Below, piece by piece: positions 26,021-36,367 of a DNA stretch of 61,597 nucleotides; the first letter of the stretch is position 1; each line of letters opens with the position of its first letter. The stretch comes from Bradyrhizobium sp. NAS80.1 (lineage in GTDB: Bacteria > Pseudomonadota > Alphaproteobacteria > Rhizobiales > Xanthobacteraceae), in assembly GCF_001908205.1 (NCBI RefSeq), contig NZ_LGHL01000111.1, positions 1 to 61,597 of the forward strand, in the 5' to 3' direction. The notes below the pieces were generated by a model, which saw only the letters and a list, made by a program, of their open reading frames with translations, was not told where the DNA came from and did not search any database. The translations under genes and the position numbers were made by a program.

Positions 26021-27817
26021 TTACTTGGCTTCCGCGCGCTTGGGCGGGGTTGCCGGCCACGACTTGATCAGCGTGTCGTAGTCGACCGTCTCGCCCTTCG
26101 GCTTCTCGTTGGCAAGCTTGCGCTGCGGCGCGATGGTGCCGTCCTTCTGGGCCTTGGCGAACCAGTATTCGGCCGTTTCCTTCTTGTGCAGCTTCGGACC
26201 GCAGGCGCCCTGCACGCCCGACTTCTCCAGGCGCTCCATGACGGAGTCCTGAGCGGCCGCGAGTGCATCCATCGCCTGCTGCGGCGTCTTCGTACCGGAC
26301 GACGCATCGCCGATGTTCTGCCACCAGAGCTGCGCGAGCTTCGGATAGTCAGGCACGTTGTTGCCGGTCGGGGTCCACTGCACGCGCGCGGGCGAGCGGT
26401 AGAACTCGATCAGGCCGCCGAGCTTCGGCGCACGCTCGGTGAACGACTTGTCCCAGATGTCGGATTCACGGATGAAGGTGAGACCGACATGGCTCTTCTT
26501 CAGCGACACCGTCTTGGAGACGATGAACTGGAGATAGAGCCAGGCTGCCTTGCGGCGATCCGCCGGGGTCGACTTCAGGAGCGTGAGCGAGCCCGCGTCC
26601 TGGTAGCCGAGCTTCATGCCTTCCTTCCAGTACGCGCCGTGCGGCGACGGAGCCATACGCCACTTCGGCGTACCGTCCGCGTTCATCACGGCAATGCCAG
26701 GCTTCACCATGTCGGCGGTGAAGGCGGTGTACCAGAAGATCTGCTGGGCGATGTTGCCCTGCGCAGGCACCGGGCCCGACTCGGAGAAGGTCATGCCTTG
26801 CGCCTGCGGCGGAGCATACTTCTTCATCCAGTCGAGGTACTTGGTGATCGAGTAGACCGCAGCCGGACCGTTGGTGTCGCCACCGCGCTCAACGCTGGAG
26901 CCGACGGGACGGCAGCCTTCCATGCGGATGCCCCATTCGTCGACCGGCAGACCGTTCGGGATGCCCTTGTCACCATTGCCCGCCATCGAGAGCCAGGCGT
27001 CGGTGAAACGCCAGCCGAGCGACGGGTCCTTCTTGCCATAGTCCATATGGCCGTAGACCTTGACGCCGTTGATCTCCTTGATGTCGTTGGTGAAGAACTC
27101 GGCGATGTCCTCATAGGCGGACCAGTTCACGGGCACGCCGAGGTCGTAGCCATATTTGGCCTTGAACTTGGCCTTATAGTCGGGGTTGGTGAACCAGTCG
27201 TAGCGGAACCAATAGAGGTTCGCGAACTGCTGGTCGGGCAGCTGGTAGAGCTTGCCGTCCGGCGCGGTGCCGAACGACTTGCCGATGAAGTCGTTGACGT
27301 CGAGCATCGGGTCGGTGACTTCCTTGCCCTCGCCGGTCATGTAGTCCGACAGGGCGATGGTCTGGTTGTAGCGGAAGTGGGTGCCGATCAGGTCGGAGTC
27401 GTTGATCCAGCCGTCATAGACGTTCTTGCCGGACTGCATCTGGGTCTGCAGCTTCTCGACGACGTCACCTTCCTGGATGATGTCGTGCTTGAGCTTGATG
27501 CCGGTGAGCTCGGAGAACGCCTTGGCCAGCGTCTGCGATTCGTATTCGTGGGTCGTGATGGTCTCGGAGACGACGTTGATCTCCATGCCCTTGAAGGGCT
27601 CGGCCGCCTTTGCGAACCACTCCAGCTCCTTCTTCTGCTCGTCCTTCGACAGCGTCGAGGGCTGGAACTCCGCAATCCACTTCTGGATCGTGGCGTCGTC
27701 GGCGGCGCGAACCGGCGCCGAGACGGCGAACGACACCGCCAAAATCGCGGCGGCACTGGACATGGTCAGAAAGCTATTCTTGGTCAATGGACCTTTCCTT
27801 CTCCTAAACTGTCGCAT
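26021..27817 (-). CDS. glpV: Glycerol ABC transporter substrate-binding protein
   Basis: 598-aa periplasmic binding protein, unusually large compared with 400-450 aa sugar-binding proteins but normal for GlpV. The first ~45 residues are a signal peptide (RRKGPLTKNSFLTMSSAAAILAVSFAVSAPVRA). Body motifs are DIIQEGDVVEKLQTQMQSGKNVYDGWINDSDLIG, YQLPDQQFANLYWFRYDWF and GNIAQQIFWYTAFTADMV. A GGAGGAAC site precedes the ATG at 27817; upstream in-frame residues are not part of the protein. It is the last gene of the operon glpD-S-T-P-Q-U-V, closed by the terminator at 25961-25993. The 76 bp before the next upstream gene hold no other element. Confidence 0.92.
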   Translation of the reverse strand: MRQFRRRKGPLTKNSFLTMSSAAAILAVSFAVSAPVRAADDATIQKWIAEFQPSTLSKDEQKKELEWFAKAAEPFKGMEINVVSETITTHEYESQTLAKAFSELTGIKLKHDIIQEGDVVEKLQTQMQSGKNVYDGWINDSDLIGTHFRYNQTIALSDYMTGEGKEVTDPMLDVNDFIGKSFGTAPDGKLYQLPDQQFANLYWFRYDWFTNPDYKAKFKAKYGYDLGVPVNWSAYEDIAEFFTNDIKEINGVKVYGHMDYGKKDPSLGWRFTDAWLSMAGNGDKGIPNGLPVDEWGIRMEGCRPVGSSVERGGDTNGPAAVYSITKYLDWMKKYAPPQAQGMTFSESGPVPAQGNIAQQIFWYTAFTADMVKPGIAVMNADGTPKWRMAPSPHGAYWKEGMKLGYQDAGSLTLLKSTPADRRKAAWLYLQFIVSKTVSLKKSHVGLTFIRESDIWDKSFTERAPKLGGLIEFYRSPARVQWTPTGNNVPDYPKLAQLWWQNIGDASSGTKTPQQAMDALAAAQDSVMERLEKSGVQGACGPKLHKKETAEYWFAKAQKDGTIAPQRKLANEKPKGETVDYDTLIKSWPATPPKRAEAK

Positions 27818-27893
27818 GTTGTTCCTCCGTTGCAGCGACAAACTTTTATACAGGCCCGGGTTGCCCCCGGATCTGGCCGTCCCTTCGCGGGCT

Positions 27894-28223
27894 TCAGACC
27901 GTGCGAAAAATGAGCACGGCCGTGGCCAGCGAAATCCCACTTGCGAGCCACAGGCTCGAAATCTCAAAGCCATCCTCGCCGATCGGCAGCGTGGCGATCG
28001 CGTCCGTGCCGACGAGACCGATCCACAGGAGGTGGATGACGGCTGCGGTAATCAGCGAGACAAAAAGGCGATCGCCGCGCGTGGTCGGAATGCGGAGGAC
28101 ACCGACGCGCTCGGCTTCGGGATAGACCGCGGCGAGCCAGGTCATCACGAGAAGCGTGCAGGCGAGCGCGGCGAAGAAGATCGCTGTCGGCAGCGTCCAG
28201 GCCATCCATGCGATGGATTCCAT
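27894..28223 (-). CDS. glpU: DUF2160-family small membrane protein of the glycerol operon
   Basis: 109-aa integral membrane protein with three or four helices: WTLPTAIFFAALACTLLVMTWLA, a second in FVSLITAAVIHLLWIGLV and a C-terminal LASGISLATAVLIFRTV. The protein is DUF2160-like, the small partner named GlpU in rhizobial glycerol loci, whose function in transport is not established. It lies between the permease glpQ and the binding protein glpV. An AAGGAG site precedes the ATG; a short palindromic repeat sits just upstream in the 69-bp gap. Confidence 0.82.
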   Translation of the reverse strand: MESIAWMAWTLPTAIFFAALACTLLVMTWLAAVYPEAERVGVLRIPTTRGDRLFVSLITAAVIHLLWIGLVGTDAIATLPIGEDGFEISSLWLASGISLATAVLIFRTV

Positions 28224-28236
28224 GCTCTTACTCCTT

Positions 28237-28285
28237 GCGCATGATCTGGTCCGAAAACCGGATTCCACTTTTCGGGATCATGCGC
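28237..28285. repeat. Short palindromic repeat in the glpQ-glpU gap
   Basis: Arms GCGCATGATC (28237-28246) and GATCATGCGC (28276-28285) around a 29-base centre with TCCGAAAACCGGATT. It lies between glpQ and glpU in a small gap and could form a hairpin that adjusts relative expression. The element is a frequent intergenic palindrome in Bradyrhizobium-type genomes. Confidence 0.65.
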
Positions 28286-28292
28286 CCTCTCC

Positions 28293-29098
28293 CTAGACCC
28301 GACCGAGCGCGAAACCGCTCGCGATGTAATTGCGGACGAACCAGATCACGAGCGCGCCCGGAATGATAGTGAGTACGCCGGCAGCAGCCAGCAGGCCCCA
28401 GTCCATGCCGGCCGCCGACACCGTGCGCGTCATAATCGCGGCGATCGGCTTGGCGTGCACCGAGGTCAGCGTGCGCGCAAGCAGCAGCTCGACCCAGGAG
28501 AACATGAAGCAGAAGAAGGCGGCGACGCCGATGCCGCTCGCGATCAGCGGCACCAGGATCTTGATGAAGAAGCGCGGGAAGGAATAGCCGTCGAGGAACG
28601 CGGTCTCGTCGATCTCGCGCGGCACACCGGACACGAAGCCTTCGAGGATCCACACCGCGAGCGGAACGTTGAAGATGCAGTGCGCGAGCGCGACCGCCCA
28701 CGGCGTATCGAACAGGCCGATCGCCGAATAGAGGTTGAAGAACGGCAGCGCGTAGACCGCGGCCGGCGCCATGCGGTTCGACAACAGCCAGAAGAACAGA
28801 TGCTTGTCGCCAAGGAAACGGTAGCGCGAGAAAGCGTAGGCCGCCGGCAGCGCCACCGAGATCGAGATGACGGTATTAAGGACGACGTATTCCAGCGAGT
28901 TGATGTAGCCGGAATACCAGCTCTCGTCGGTGAAGATGCGCCTGTAGTGCTGGAGCGTCGGCGTATGCGGCCACAGCGTCATCGTCGAGACGATCTCGGC
29001 GTTGGTCTTGAAGCTCATGTTGACGAGCCAGTAGATCGGCAACAGCAGGAAGAGCAGGAACAGCGCCATGATGACGCGACGTCCGGGAATCGAGTGCA

Positions 29099-29099
<1 letters not shown>
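28293..29099 (-). CDS. glpQ: Glycerol ABC transporter permease
   Basis: 268-aa inner-membrane permease with six helices starting at VIMALFLLFLLLPIYWLVNMSF. The cytoplasmic EAA loop is REIDETAFLDGYSFPRFFIKILVPLI, typical of MalG-type permeases. Its start codon overlaps the stop of glpP by one base (TGATG), showing translational coupling. With GlpP it forms the membrane pore for glycerol uptake. Confidence 0.92.
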
Positions 29100-30072
<973 letters not shown>

Positions 30073-30073
<1 letters not shown>

Positions 30074-31158
30074 CAGGCGGCTCCCTCCACCAGAAGGCTG
30101 TCGGCATAGACGTGGATATGCGACGGATCGAATTTCAGCCCGGCCGTACCGTCTGAGCTGGTGAAGCCCGCCGGCGCGCGCGCGGCGAGCTTTGCGTCGC
30201 CGAGGCGCGTACGCGCGAAGCGGATGCGGCCGAGATCGTCGATGCGTTCGATCTTTGCGCTGAGCAGGCCGGGCGCGGACGTGACGACCTCCACGAATTC
30301 AGGCCGCACGCCGATCTCGATCTTGGCGCCAGCAGGCAGATTGTCGTAGCTGCGGTTGAGCGTGATGGCATGGCCATCGATCCGCGCCTCGCGTCCCCTC
30401 ACCTCGGCCGGCAGGATGTTCATGCCGGGCGAGCCGATGAAATAACCGACGAACGTATGGGCCGGCTTGTCGAACAGCTCGGCCGGCGTGCCACTCTGCA
30501 CCACGCGGCCGTCATGCATGACGACCACGGTGTCGGCGAAGGTCAGCGCCTCGGTCTGGTCATGCGTGACGTAGATCATCGTGAGATCGAGCTCGCGATG
30601 CAGCGCCTTCAGCTTGGAGCGGAGCTGCCATTTCAGCTCGGGATCGATCACCGTCAGCGGCTCGTCGAACAGCACGGCGGCGACGTCGGATCGGACGAGA
30701 CCGCGGCCGAGCGAGATCTTCTGCTTGGCGTCCGCGGTGAGCCGCGTCGCCTTGCGGTTCAGATAGGGTTCGAGGTCGAGCAGGCGGCCGATCTCGGCGA
30801 CGCGCTTGTCGATCTCGGCCTTCGGTACGCCGCGGTTCTTCAGCGGAAACGCCAGGTTCTGCCCCACCGTCATCGTGTCGTAGATCACCGGAAACTGGAA
30901 CACCTGGGCGATGTTGCGCTTCTGGGTTGACAGCGGTGTGATGTCCTTGCCGTCGAACAGGATTTTCCCCCGCGACGGGGTGATGATGCCGGAGATGACG
31001 TTGAGCAGCGTGGTCTTGCCGCAGCCGGACGGCCCGAGCAACGCGTAGGCGCCGCCCTGTCGCCAGGTCATCGTCACCGGCTTCAGCGCAAAGCTTTCCG
31101 GGGCAGCATCATTGCCGCCGTAGGAATGGGCGAGATCGACGAGGTCAATGCGGGCCAT
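30073..31158 (-). CDS. glpT: Glycerol ABC transporter ATPase with degenerate signature motif
   Basis: 361-aa ATP-binding subunit. The Walker A (residues 42-50, GPSGCGKTT), Walker B (AVLFDE, residues 161-166) and switch His199 (IYVTHDQTEAL) are canonical. The ABC signature is not: where LSGGQ is expected, the protein reads LTADAKQ (residues 140-146). After residue ~240 there is a TOBE/MalK-like regulatory domain. The gene lies 12 bp after glpS and overlaps glpP. Together with GlpS it should form a heterodimeric ATPase pair with one canonical and one degenerate site. Confidence 0.93.
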
Positions 31159-31170
31159 GTCGCATCCCCC

Positions 31171-32247
31171 TCAAGAACCAGGTGCCGCAACGAGGCGATC
31201 AGCCGCGTCGAACACGAAGACATCATTCGGATCGAGCACAGCGTCGATGGTCTGGCCGGGCTCGAATTCGTGCACGCCGTGCAAGACCGCAACCCAGTTC
31301 AAGCCGTCGCGGGTCAGATGCACGAAACTCTCCGAACCGGTGATCTCGGTCACCGTCACCGTGGCGTGGAAGGCATGACGGTCGGCCTCGCCATTGGCAA
31401 GCCCGAGCTGATGCGCGCGAAAGCCGACACGATAGGCGCCGTCGGCCAGCGATGAATAGAGGCCCGAGGCCGGCGACGCCGTGCCGCCGGCATACTGCAC
31501 GCAGCCGTTCTTCTTCTCGATGCCGACGAGGTTGAGCGGCGGATCGGAGAACACCTGCGCGACCCGCAGGGTCTGCGGCCGGCGGTAGACGTTGGCGGTC
31601 TCGCCGATCTGCAGCGCCTGGCCCTCCCACATGCAGACCGTGTTGCCGCCGAGCAGCAGCGCCTCGCTCGGCTCGGTGGTGGCGTAGACGAAGATCGCGC
31701 CCGAGGCCTCGAAGATGCGCGGCAACTCGGCGCGCAGCTCCTCGCGGAGCTTGTAGTCGAGATTGGCGAGCGGCTCGTCGAGCAGCACGAGATCCGCGCC
31801 CTTCACGAGCGCCCGCGCGATCGCGGTGCGCTGCTGCTGGCCGCCTGAAAGCTGGAGCGGCGTGCGCTTGAGAAACGGCTCGAGCCGCAGCAGTCTTGCG
31901 GCCTCCGCCACGCGCTTCTCGATCTCCTCGCGCGGCTTGCCCTGCACGCGCAAGGGCGAGGCGATGTTTTCATAGACCGTGAGCGAGGGGTAATTGATGA
32001 ACTGCTGATAGACCATCGCTACCGAGCGCTGGCGCACGTCGGCTCCGGTGACGTCCCTGCCATTGACCAGCACCCTGCCCGACGTCGGCTTGTCGAGGCC
32101 GGCCAGCAGCCGCATGATCGAGGTCTTGCCGGACAGCGTCGGCCCAAGCAGCACGTTGAGGGTGCCGCTCTCGAGCGTCAGCGAGACGTCGCGGATATGC
32201 GGGATCCCGTCGACAGTCCGCGTTACCTGATCGAGTGTCACGCTCAT
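31171..32247 (-). CDS. glpS: Glycerol ABC transporter ATPase with missing switch histidine
   Basis: 358-aa ATP-binding subunit. Walker A is GPTLSGKTS (residues 35-43), the signature LSGGQ is intact at residues 133-137 and Walker B is LVLLDE (153-158). The switch His expected after the last strand is replaced: VYATTEPSEAL has Thr191 where other ATPases have His. The C-terminal ~110 residues are a MalK-like domain. The start overlaps the glpD stop by four bases (ATGA), so translation is coupled to glpD. The long ORF upstream is glpD read in another frame. Confidence 0.93.
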   Translation of the reverse strand: MSVTLDQVTRTVDGIPHIRDVSLTLESGTLNVLLGPTLSGKTSIMRLLAGLDKPTSGRVLVNGRDVTGADVRQRSVAMVYQQFINYPSLTVYENIASPLRVQGKPREEIEKRVAEAARLLRLEPFLKRTPLQLSGGQQQRTAIARALVKGADLVLLDEPLANLDYKLREELRAELPRIFEASGAIFVYATTEPSEALLLGGNTVCMWEGQALQIGETANVYRRPQTLRVAQVFSDPPLNLVGIEKKNGCVQYAGGTASPASGLYSSLADGAYRVGFRAHQLGLANGEADRHAFHATVTVTEITGSESFVHLTRDGLNWVAVLHGVHEFEPGQTIDAVLDPNDVFVFDAADRLVAAPGS

Positions 32248-33794
32248 GAGCGTCCTCCTGCTTCCAGGAGGGGACTTTGCGGCACACCGTGGGTTACGAT
32301 CCAGTCGTTCAGTGCCGCGATCTCGTCGGCAGATAGTCGCAGGCCGAGCTTGGAGCGGCGCCAGACGATGTCCTCGGCCGTGACGGCCCATTCGTTGGCC
32401 ATGAGATAGCGGACCTCGCGCTCGGTCAGCGTCGCCCCGAAAGCCTTGCCCAGATCGGCGGCCGATTTGGCATCGCCGAGCAGCTTGATGGCCCTTGTGC
32501 CGTACGCGCGCGCAAGGCGCCGCGCATGCTCGTGGCTGAGGAAGGGATAGCCGCGCTGGAGCTCGGCGATCAGGCCATCGACGTCGGACACCCCCATGTC
32601 GCCGCCGGGCAGCGGCCATTTTCCGGTCCAGCCCTCGCGTGCTTTCGCACTGCGAAGATACGGCGCGAGCCGTTCCAGCGCCTCTTCGGCGAGGCGGCGA
32701 TAGGTCGTGATCTTGCCGCCATAGATCGAGAGCAGCGGTGCGCCGCCGGGCGTATCGAGCTCGAACACGTAGTCGCGGGTCGCGGCCTTGGCTTCGCTGG
32801 CGCCGTCGTCGTAGAGCGGCCGCACGCCGGAATAGGTCCAGACCACCTCCTCGGGCGTCACCGGCTTGGCCAGATATTCGCTTGCGGCGGCGCAGAGATA
32901 CTGGATCTCCTCGGCCGTCGCCTTCACCTTGGAGGGATCGCCGTCATAGTCGCGATCGGTGGTGCCGATCAGCGTGAAGTCGTCCTGATACGGAATGACG
33001 AAGATGATGCGGCCATCCGCGTTCTGGAACATGTAGGCGCGATCGTGGTCGTAGAGCTTCTTGACCACGATGTGCGAGCCCTGCACCAGGCGAACCTTGG
33101 CTTTCGCGTTCACGCCGACGCCGCGGCCGAGCACGTCCTCGACCCAGGGGCCGCCGGCATTGACCAGCGCGCGGGCCTGAATGGACGAGCGCGCGCCGGT
33201 CAGCGTGTCGACCATGTTGACGGTCCAGATGCCATCGGACTGGCGGATGTCGGTGGCGCGGGTGCGGGTGCGGATCTCGGCGCCTTTGTCCGCGGCATCG
33301 CGCGCGTTGAGCACGACGAGGCGGGCGTCATCGACGAAGCAGTCGGAATATTCGAATGCGCGGCTGTAGCGGTTTGGGATCAGCGGGCGGCCGACCTCGT
33401 CGCGCCGGAGATCGACCGAGCGCGTCGCCGGCAACAGATGCCGGCCGCCGATGTGGTCATAGAGGAAGAGACCGAGACGCAGCAGCCAGGCGGGCCGCAG
33501 GCCGGCGTGATGCGGCAAAACGAAACGAAGGGGGTGGATGATGTGGGGCGCGATGCCCCAGAGGATCTCGCGCTCGATCAGCGCCTCGCGGACCAAGCGG
33601 AACTCGTAATATTCGAGATAGCGCAGGCCGCCATGTACCAGCTTGGTCGACCAGGACGACGTCCCGCTCGCCAAATCGTTCATTTCGCAAAGGAAAACCG
33701 TGTTGCCGCGGCCTACCGCGTCACGCGCGATGCCACAGCCGTTAACACCGCCTCCGATGATGGCGAGGTCGAAAATACGCTCCAACAGACGCAT
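32244..33794 (-). CDS. glpD: FAD-dependent glycerol-3-phosphate dehydrogenase
   Basis: 516-aa membrane-associated flavoenzyme that oxidises glycerol 3-phosphate to dihydroxyacetone phosphate and passes electrons to quinone. N-terminal FAD-binding motif DLAIIGGGVNGCGIARDA; further conserved segments GTSSWSTKLVHGGLRYLEYYEFRLVREAL, TLIGTTDRDYDGDP and LLSIYGGKITTYRRLAEEAL. The C-terminal DAO_C domain is present. It is the first gene of the transporter operon, and its start has an inverted repeat just upstream that looks like an operator. No glycerol kinase gene is in this window. Confidence 0.95.
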   Translation of the reverse strand: MRLLERIFDLAIIGGGVNGCGIARDAVGRGNTVFLCEMNDLASGTSSWSTKLVHGGLRYLEYYEFRLVREALIEREILWGIAPHIIHPLRFVLPHHAGLRPAWLLRLGLFLYDHIGGRHLLPATRSVDLRRDEVGRPLIPNRYSRAFEYSDCFVDDARLVVLNARDAADKGAEIRTRTRATDIRQSDGIWTVNMVDTLTGARSSIQARALVNAGGPWVEDVLGRGVGVNAKAKVRLVQGSHIVVKKLYDHDRAYMFQNADGRIIFVIPYQDDFTLIGTTDRDYDGDPSKVKATAEEIQYLCAAASEYLAKPVTPEEVVWTYSGVRPLYDDGASEAKAATRDYVFELDTPGGAPLLSIYGGKITTYRRLAEEALERLAPYLRSAKAREGWTGKWPLPGGDMGVSDVDGLIAELQRGYPFLSHEHARRLARAYGTRAIKLLGDAKSAADLGKAFGATLTEREVRYLMANEWAVTAEDIVWRRSKLGLRLSADEIAALNDWIVTHGVPQSPLLEAGGRS

Positions 33795-33827
33795 CCCCCG
33801 GCGACCGCCCGTTCCTCCGAGCGGTTA

Positions 33828-33896
33828 CTTTCGTTTTTGATTAGATCACACCCAAAAACGAAAGCAAGATGAAAGAGAGGCGAACGGAAGCGAAAG
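33828..33896 (-). promoter_or_regulatory. Inverted repeat upstream of glpD, candidate GlpR operator
   Basis: Perfect 12-bp arms CTTTCGTTTTTG (33828-33839) and CAAAAACGAAAG (33853-33864), with a 13-base spacer. The outer half CTTTCG/CGAAAG recurs further upstream (GAAAG at 33871-33875 and CGAAAG at 33891-33896). It is 33 bp upstream of the glpD ATG, just where a repressor would block the promoter, and DeoR-family repressors commonly bind such repeated half-sites. Confidence 0.7.
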
Positions 33897-33980
33897 TGGA
33901 ACATTTTCTGTGGGCAGCGAGGTGAAGGAGTAGGCAGCAGCATACGGCCCTGGAGGGCCGCCGACGCATTCGGCCGAAGC

Positions 33981-34102
33981 CGTCATGCCCGGGCTTGTCC
34001 CGGGCATCCACGTTCTTCGTCCTGCTGAGCAAGGCGTGGATGGCCGGGACATAGGCGAGCGGAAGCGACGCCGTCCTTCGAACGGCTACGCCCGGCCATG
34101 AC
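33981..34102. repeat. Dispersed palindromic repeat, family C (CGTCATGCCCGGGC type)
   Basis: Starts CGTCATGCCCGGGCTTGTCC and ends GCCCGGCCATGACG, with GGGCATCCACG opposite CGTGGATGGCC inside. A related copy is at 59311-59397. It occupies the part of the 339-bp gap between glpD and glpR that does not hold the operator. Confidence 0.75.
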
Positions 34103-34133
34103 GATGTGGAAGCTTTCGCGCCCCAAGCGCCCG

Positions 34134-34982
34134 CTATCGCAGCCTCACCACCGGCGCCGCTCCGGGGGCGGCGTCCTGCGCCTCGGCCTGAGGGTCCTCG
34201 ACATCCCCAGCCGCCTTCGGCATCGCCTCGACCACCTCGATGCCCTTGCTGTGGCAGATCGTGGCAAGGCGTTCGGGAAGCTCCTGGTCGGTCACGAAGG
34301 TCTGGATCTGCGTCATATGCGCGATGCGGACGGGCGCGCTGCGGCGCAGCTTGGTCGAGTCCGCCACCAGCATGACGCTGCGGGCGTTGGCGATGATGGC
34401 CTGCGCCACCTGCACCTCGCGATAGTCGAAGTCGAGCAGCGCGCCCTCCTCGTCGATCGCGGAGGCGCCGATGATGGCGTAGTCGACCTTGAACTGGCCG
34501 ATGAGCTGCGTCGCGGTCGAACCGACCACGGCGCCGTCGGCGCGCCGCACCGTGCCGCCGGCAACCACCACCTCGATGCGGGGATGGCGATAGAGCAGCA
34601 TCGCGACATTGAGATTGTTGGTGATGACGAGGAGATCCTCATGCGAGGTCAGCGCGCTCGCCACCTCCTCGGTCGTGGTGCCGATGTTGATGAAAAGCGA
34701 GCAGCCGTTCGGGATCAGTGAAGCGGCGGCAGCCCCGATCGCCTTCTTCTCGTCGGCCGCGACGAAGCGCCTCGCCTCGTAGGCGAGGTTTTCGACGCCG
34801 GAGGCAATGATCGCGCCGCCATGGATGCGGGTCAGCGAGCGGCGTTCGCAGAGATCGTTGAGATCCTTGCGGATGGTCTGCGCCGAGACCTCGAACCGGC
34901 GCGCGAGCTCCTCGACCATGACGCGGCCCGAAGTGCGCGCGATGTTGAGGATTTCGGCTTGGCGATGGGTCAATCCGGTCAC
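34134..34982 (-). CDS. glpR: DeoR-family glycerol regulator
   Basis: 282-aa regulator with an N-terminal DeoR winged helix (LTHRQAEILNIARTSGRVMVEELARRFEVSAQTIRKDLNDL) and a sugar-phosphate-sensing C-terminal domain (LFINIGTTTEEVASAL and VITNNLNVAMLL). Glycerol 3-phosphate is the expected effector. A GTG start with a GAGG about 9 bases upstream gives the usual N-terminus MTGLTHRQAEIL. The Pro/Ala/Glu-rich C-terminal tail of ~25 residues is not conserved. It sits beside the operon it probably represses, with an 80-bp gap to the upstream HAD gene, with which it may be co-transcribed. Confidence 0.93.
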   Translation of the reverse strand: MTGLTHRQAEILNIARTSGRVMVEELARRFEVSAQTIRKDLNDLCERRSLTRIHGGAIIASGVENLAYEARRFVAADEKKAIGAAAASLIPNGCSLFINIGTTTEEVASALTSHEDLLVITNNLNVAMLLYRHPRIEVVVAGGTVRRADGAVVGSTATQLIGQFKVDYAIIGASAIDEEGALLDFDYREVQVAQAIIANARSVMLVADSTKLRRSAPVRIAHMTQIQTFVTDQELPERLATICHSKGIEVVEAMPKAAGDVEDPQAEAQDAAPGAAPVVRLR

Positions 34983-35061
34983 GACGATGGCCTCAAATCA
35001 GAAAGAGACATGGTGCGGCGGTTCGCGCGTTCGGTCAATGCGGTTAACGGATGAAGCCCCC

Positions 35062-35736
35062 TCACCACGCCATCGCGGCAGCGAGGCGAGCGAGCAGGTC
35101 CGGATCGTCGAAGGCGCTCGCGGAGGCGACCGCTCCGGCGGCGACAAGGTCAGCATGGCTGAGGCTCGTCCGGATGCCGACGGTCGGAATGCCGGCCGCG
35201 GTAGCCGATTGGACGCCGGACCGGGAATCCTCGAACGCGATCGAAGCTGCCGCGCTGGCGTCGACGAAGCGCAGTCCTTCCTGATAAGGCAACGGATGCG
35301 GCTTGCCGTGCGGTAGCTCGTCGCCGATCACGATCGCCTTGAAGCGGTGCGTGATGCCGAGGCCAGAGAGCAGGAGCTCCGCGTTGAGGCGCGGCGCGTT
35401 GGTCACGGCGACCATCGGAATGCCGGCGCTATCTCCCTGGTCGAGCACCGCCATCAGGCCCGGCACAGGCTCGATCTGCCCCGCCACGAGCGTGCGAAAG
35501 ATTTCCTCCTTCTCGCCGAGGATCGCGGCCCGCCGCTCAAGCGCTTCGTCCGCCAGGAAACGCTCACCGATCGACGCGTTGGAGAAGCCCTGCAGCTCCT
35601 TCGAGAAGCGCGCGTGATCGAAGACATGGCCGCGCGGACCGAGCACCTGGTTGAACGCCTTGAGGTGAAGCGGGTCGGTGTTGGCGAGCGTGCCATCGAT
35701 GTCGAACAGCAAAGCCCTGCCGGTAGAATCTATCAT
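35062..35736 (-). CDS. HAD-superfamily hydrolase, subfamily IA
   Basis: 224-aa phosphatase or phosphomutase of the beta-phosphoglucomutase-like class. Motif I is LLFDIDGTLANTD (Asp12, Asp14), motif II VAVTNAPRL, and motifs III-IV ELPHGKPHPLPYQEGL and SIAFEDSRSGVQSA. The cap domain sits between. The substrate is not readable; phosphorylated C2-C3 compounds such as glycerol 3-phosphate or phosphoglycolate are plausible given the neighbours. It is directly upstream of glpR on the same strand. Confidence 0.85.
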   Translation of the reverse strand: MIDSTGRALLFDIDGTLANTDPLHLKAFNQVLGPRGHVFDHARFSKELQGFSNASIGERFLADEALERRAAILGEKEEIFRTLVAGQIEPVPGLMAVLDQGDSAGIPMVAVTNAPRLNAELLLSGLGITHRFKAIVIGDELPHGKPHPLPYQEGLRFVDASAAASIAFEDSRSGVQSATAAGIPTVGIRTSLSHADLVAAGAVASASAFDDPDLLARLAAAMAW

Positions 35737-35890
35737 TTCCGTACTTTCCCGAATGCGCGGCGCATCAATGCGAAAGGCGTATCAATACAGCTCCAATCGC
35801 GCAATGACGCACGCGCATGACATCGACGTGACACTCGACAAAGTCGCGCGCGGCTGCAACACTCCGCGCAAGATCAAAAAGGAGGAAACG

Positions 35891-36358
35891 ATGACGATCA
35901 ACCGGCGCGAGTTATCTATATCGGGCTTGGCTCTTTCGACTCTTGCGGTCTCCGCGCTCGCTCTCACAGCATCGGCACTCGCCGCCTCGGCCGACGAAGA
36001 AGCCGTCGCGAAGAAAGTCGAGGCCTTCCGCCTCGCCCAGATCGCGGCCGACCCCAAGGCGCTCGGCGCGCTGTGCTGGGACGATCTCAGCTACAGCCAC
36101 TCCAGCGGCAAGGTCGAGGACAAGGCGACCTTCATCGCGAACGCCACCGACGGCAAGTCGAAATTCCTGTCGATCGAATACAAGGACCCGACAATCAAGG
36201 TCGTCGGCCCCGCCGCGATTGTGCGCTTCCACTGGGTCGCGGAACAGGAGATGGCGGCCGATGGGAAAAAAGTGCCGACCAACCTTCACATCCTGATGAA
36301 CTGGCAGAAGCAGGGCGACGAGTGGAAGCTGCTCTCGCGCGCCGCGACGAAGTTGTGA
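35891..36358 (+). CDS. Exported NTF2-like (SnoaL/DUF4440) protein
   Basis: 155-aa protein with a GGAGGAAACG ribosome-binding site and an N-terminal export signal; NRRELSISGLAL followed by hydrophobic SALALTASALAAS suggests Tat-type export. The mature part is a small NTF2-like domain (EEAVAKKVEAFRLAQIAADPKALGALCWDDLSYSHSSGKVEDKATFIANATDG ... MNWQKQGDEWKLLSRAATKL), a fold used for small-ligand binding or isomerase activity. No function is assigned. It is divergent from the HAD gene, with a 154-bp gap that shows nothing else. Confidence 0.85.
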   Translation: MTINRRELSISGLALSTLAVSALALTASALAASADEEAVAKKVEAFRLAQIAADPKALGALCWDDLSYSHSSGKVEDKATFIANATDGKSKFLSIEYKDPTIKVVGPAAIVRFHWVAEQEMAADGKKVPTNLHILMNWQKQGDEWKLLSRAATKL

Positions 36359-36367
36359 TCAAGGACG

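Noticed and set aside
26186..27913. Plus-strand open frame of 575 codons opposite glpV
   Set aside because: Antisense to a well-supported binding protein; no signal peptide or motif.
32526..33872. Plus-strand open frame of 448 codons opposite glpD
   Set aside because: Antisense shadow; GlpD motifs are intact on the other strand.
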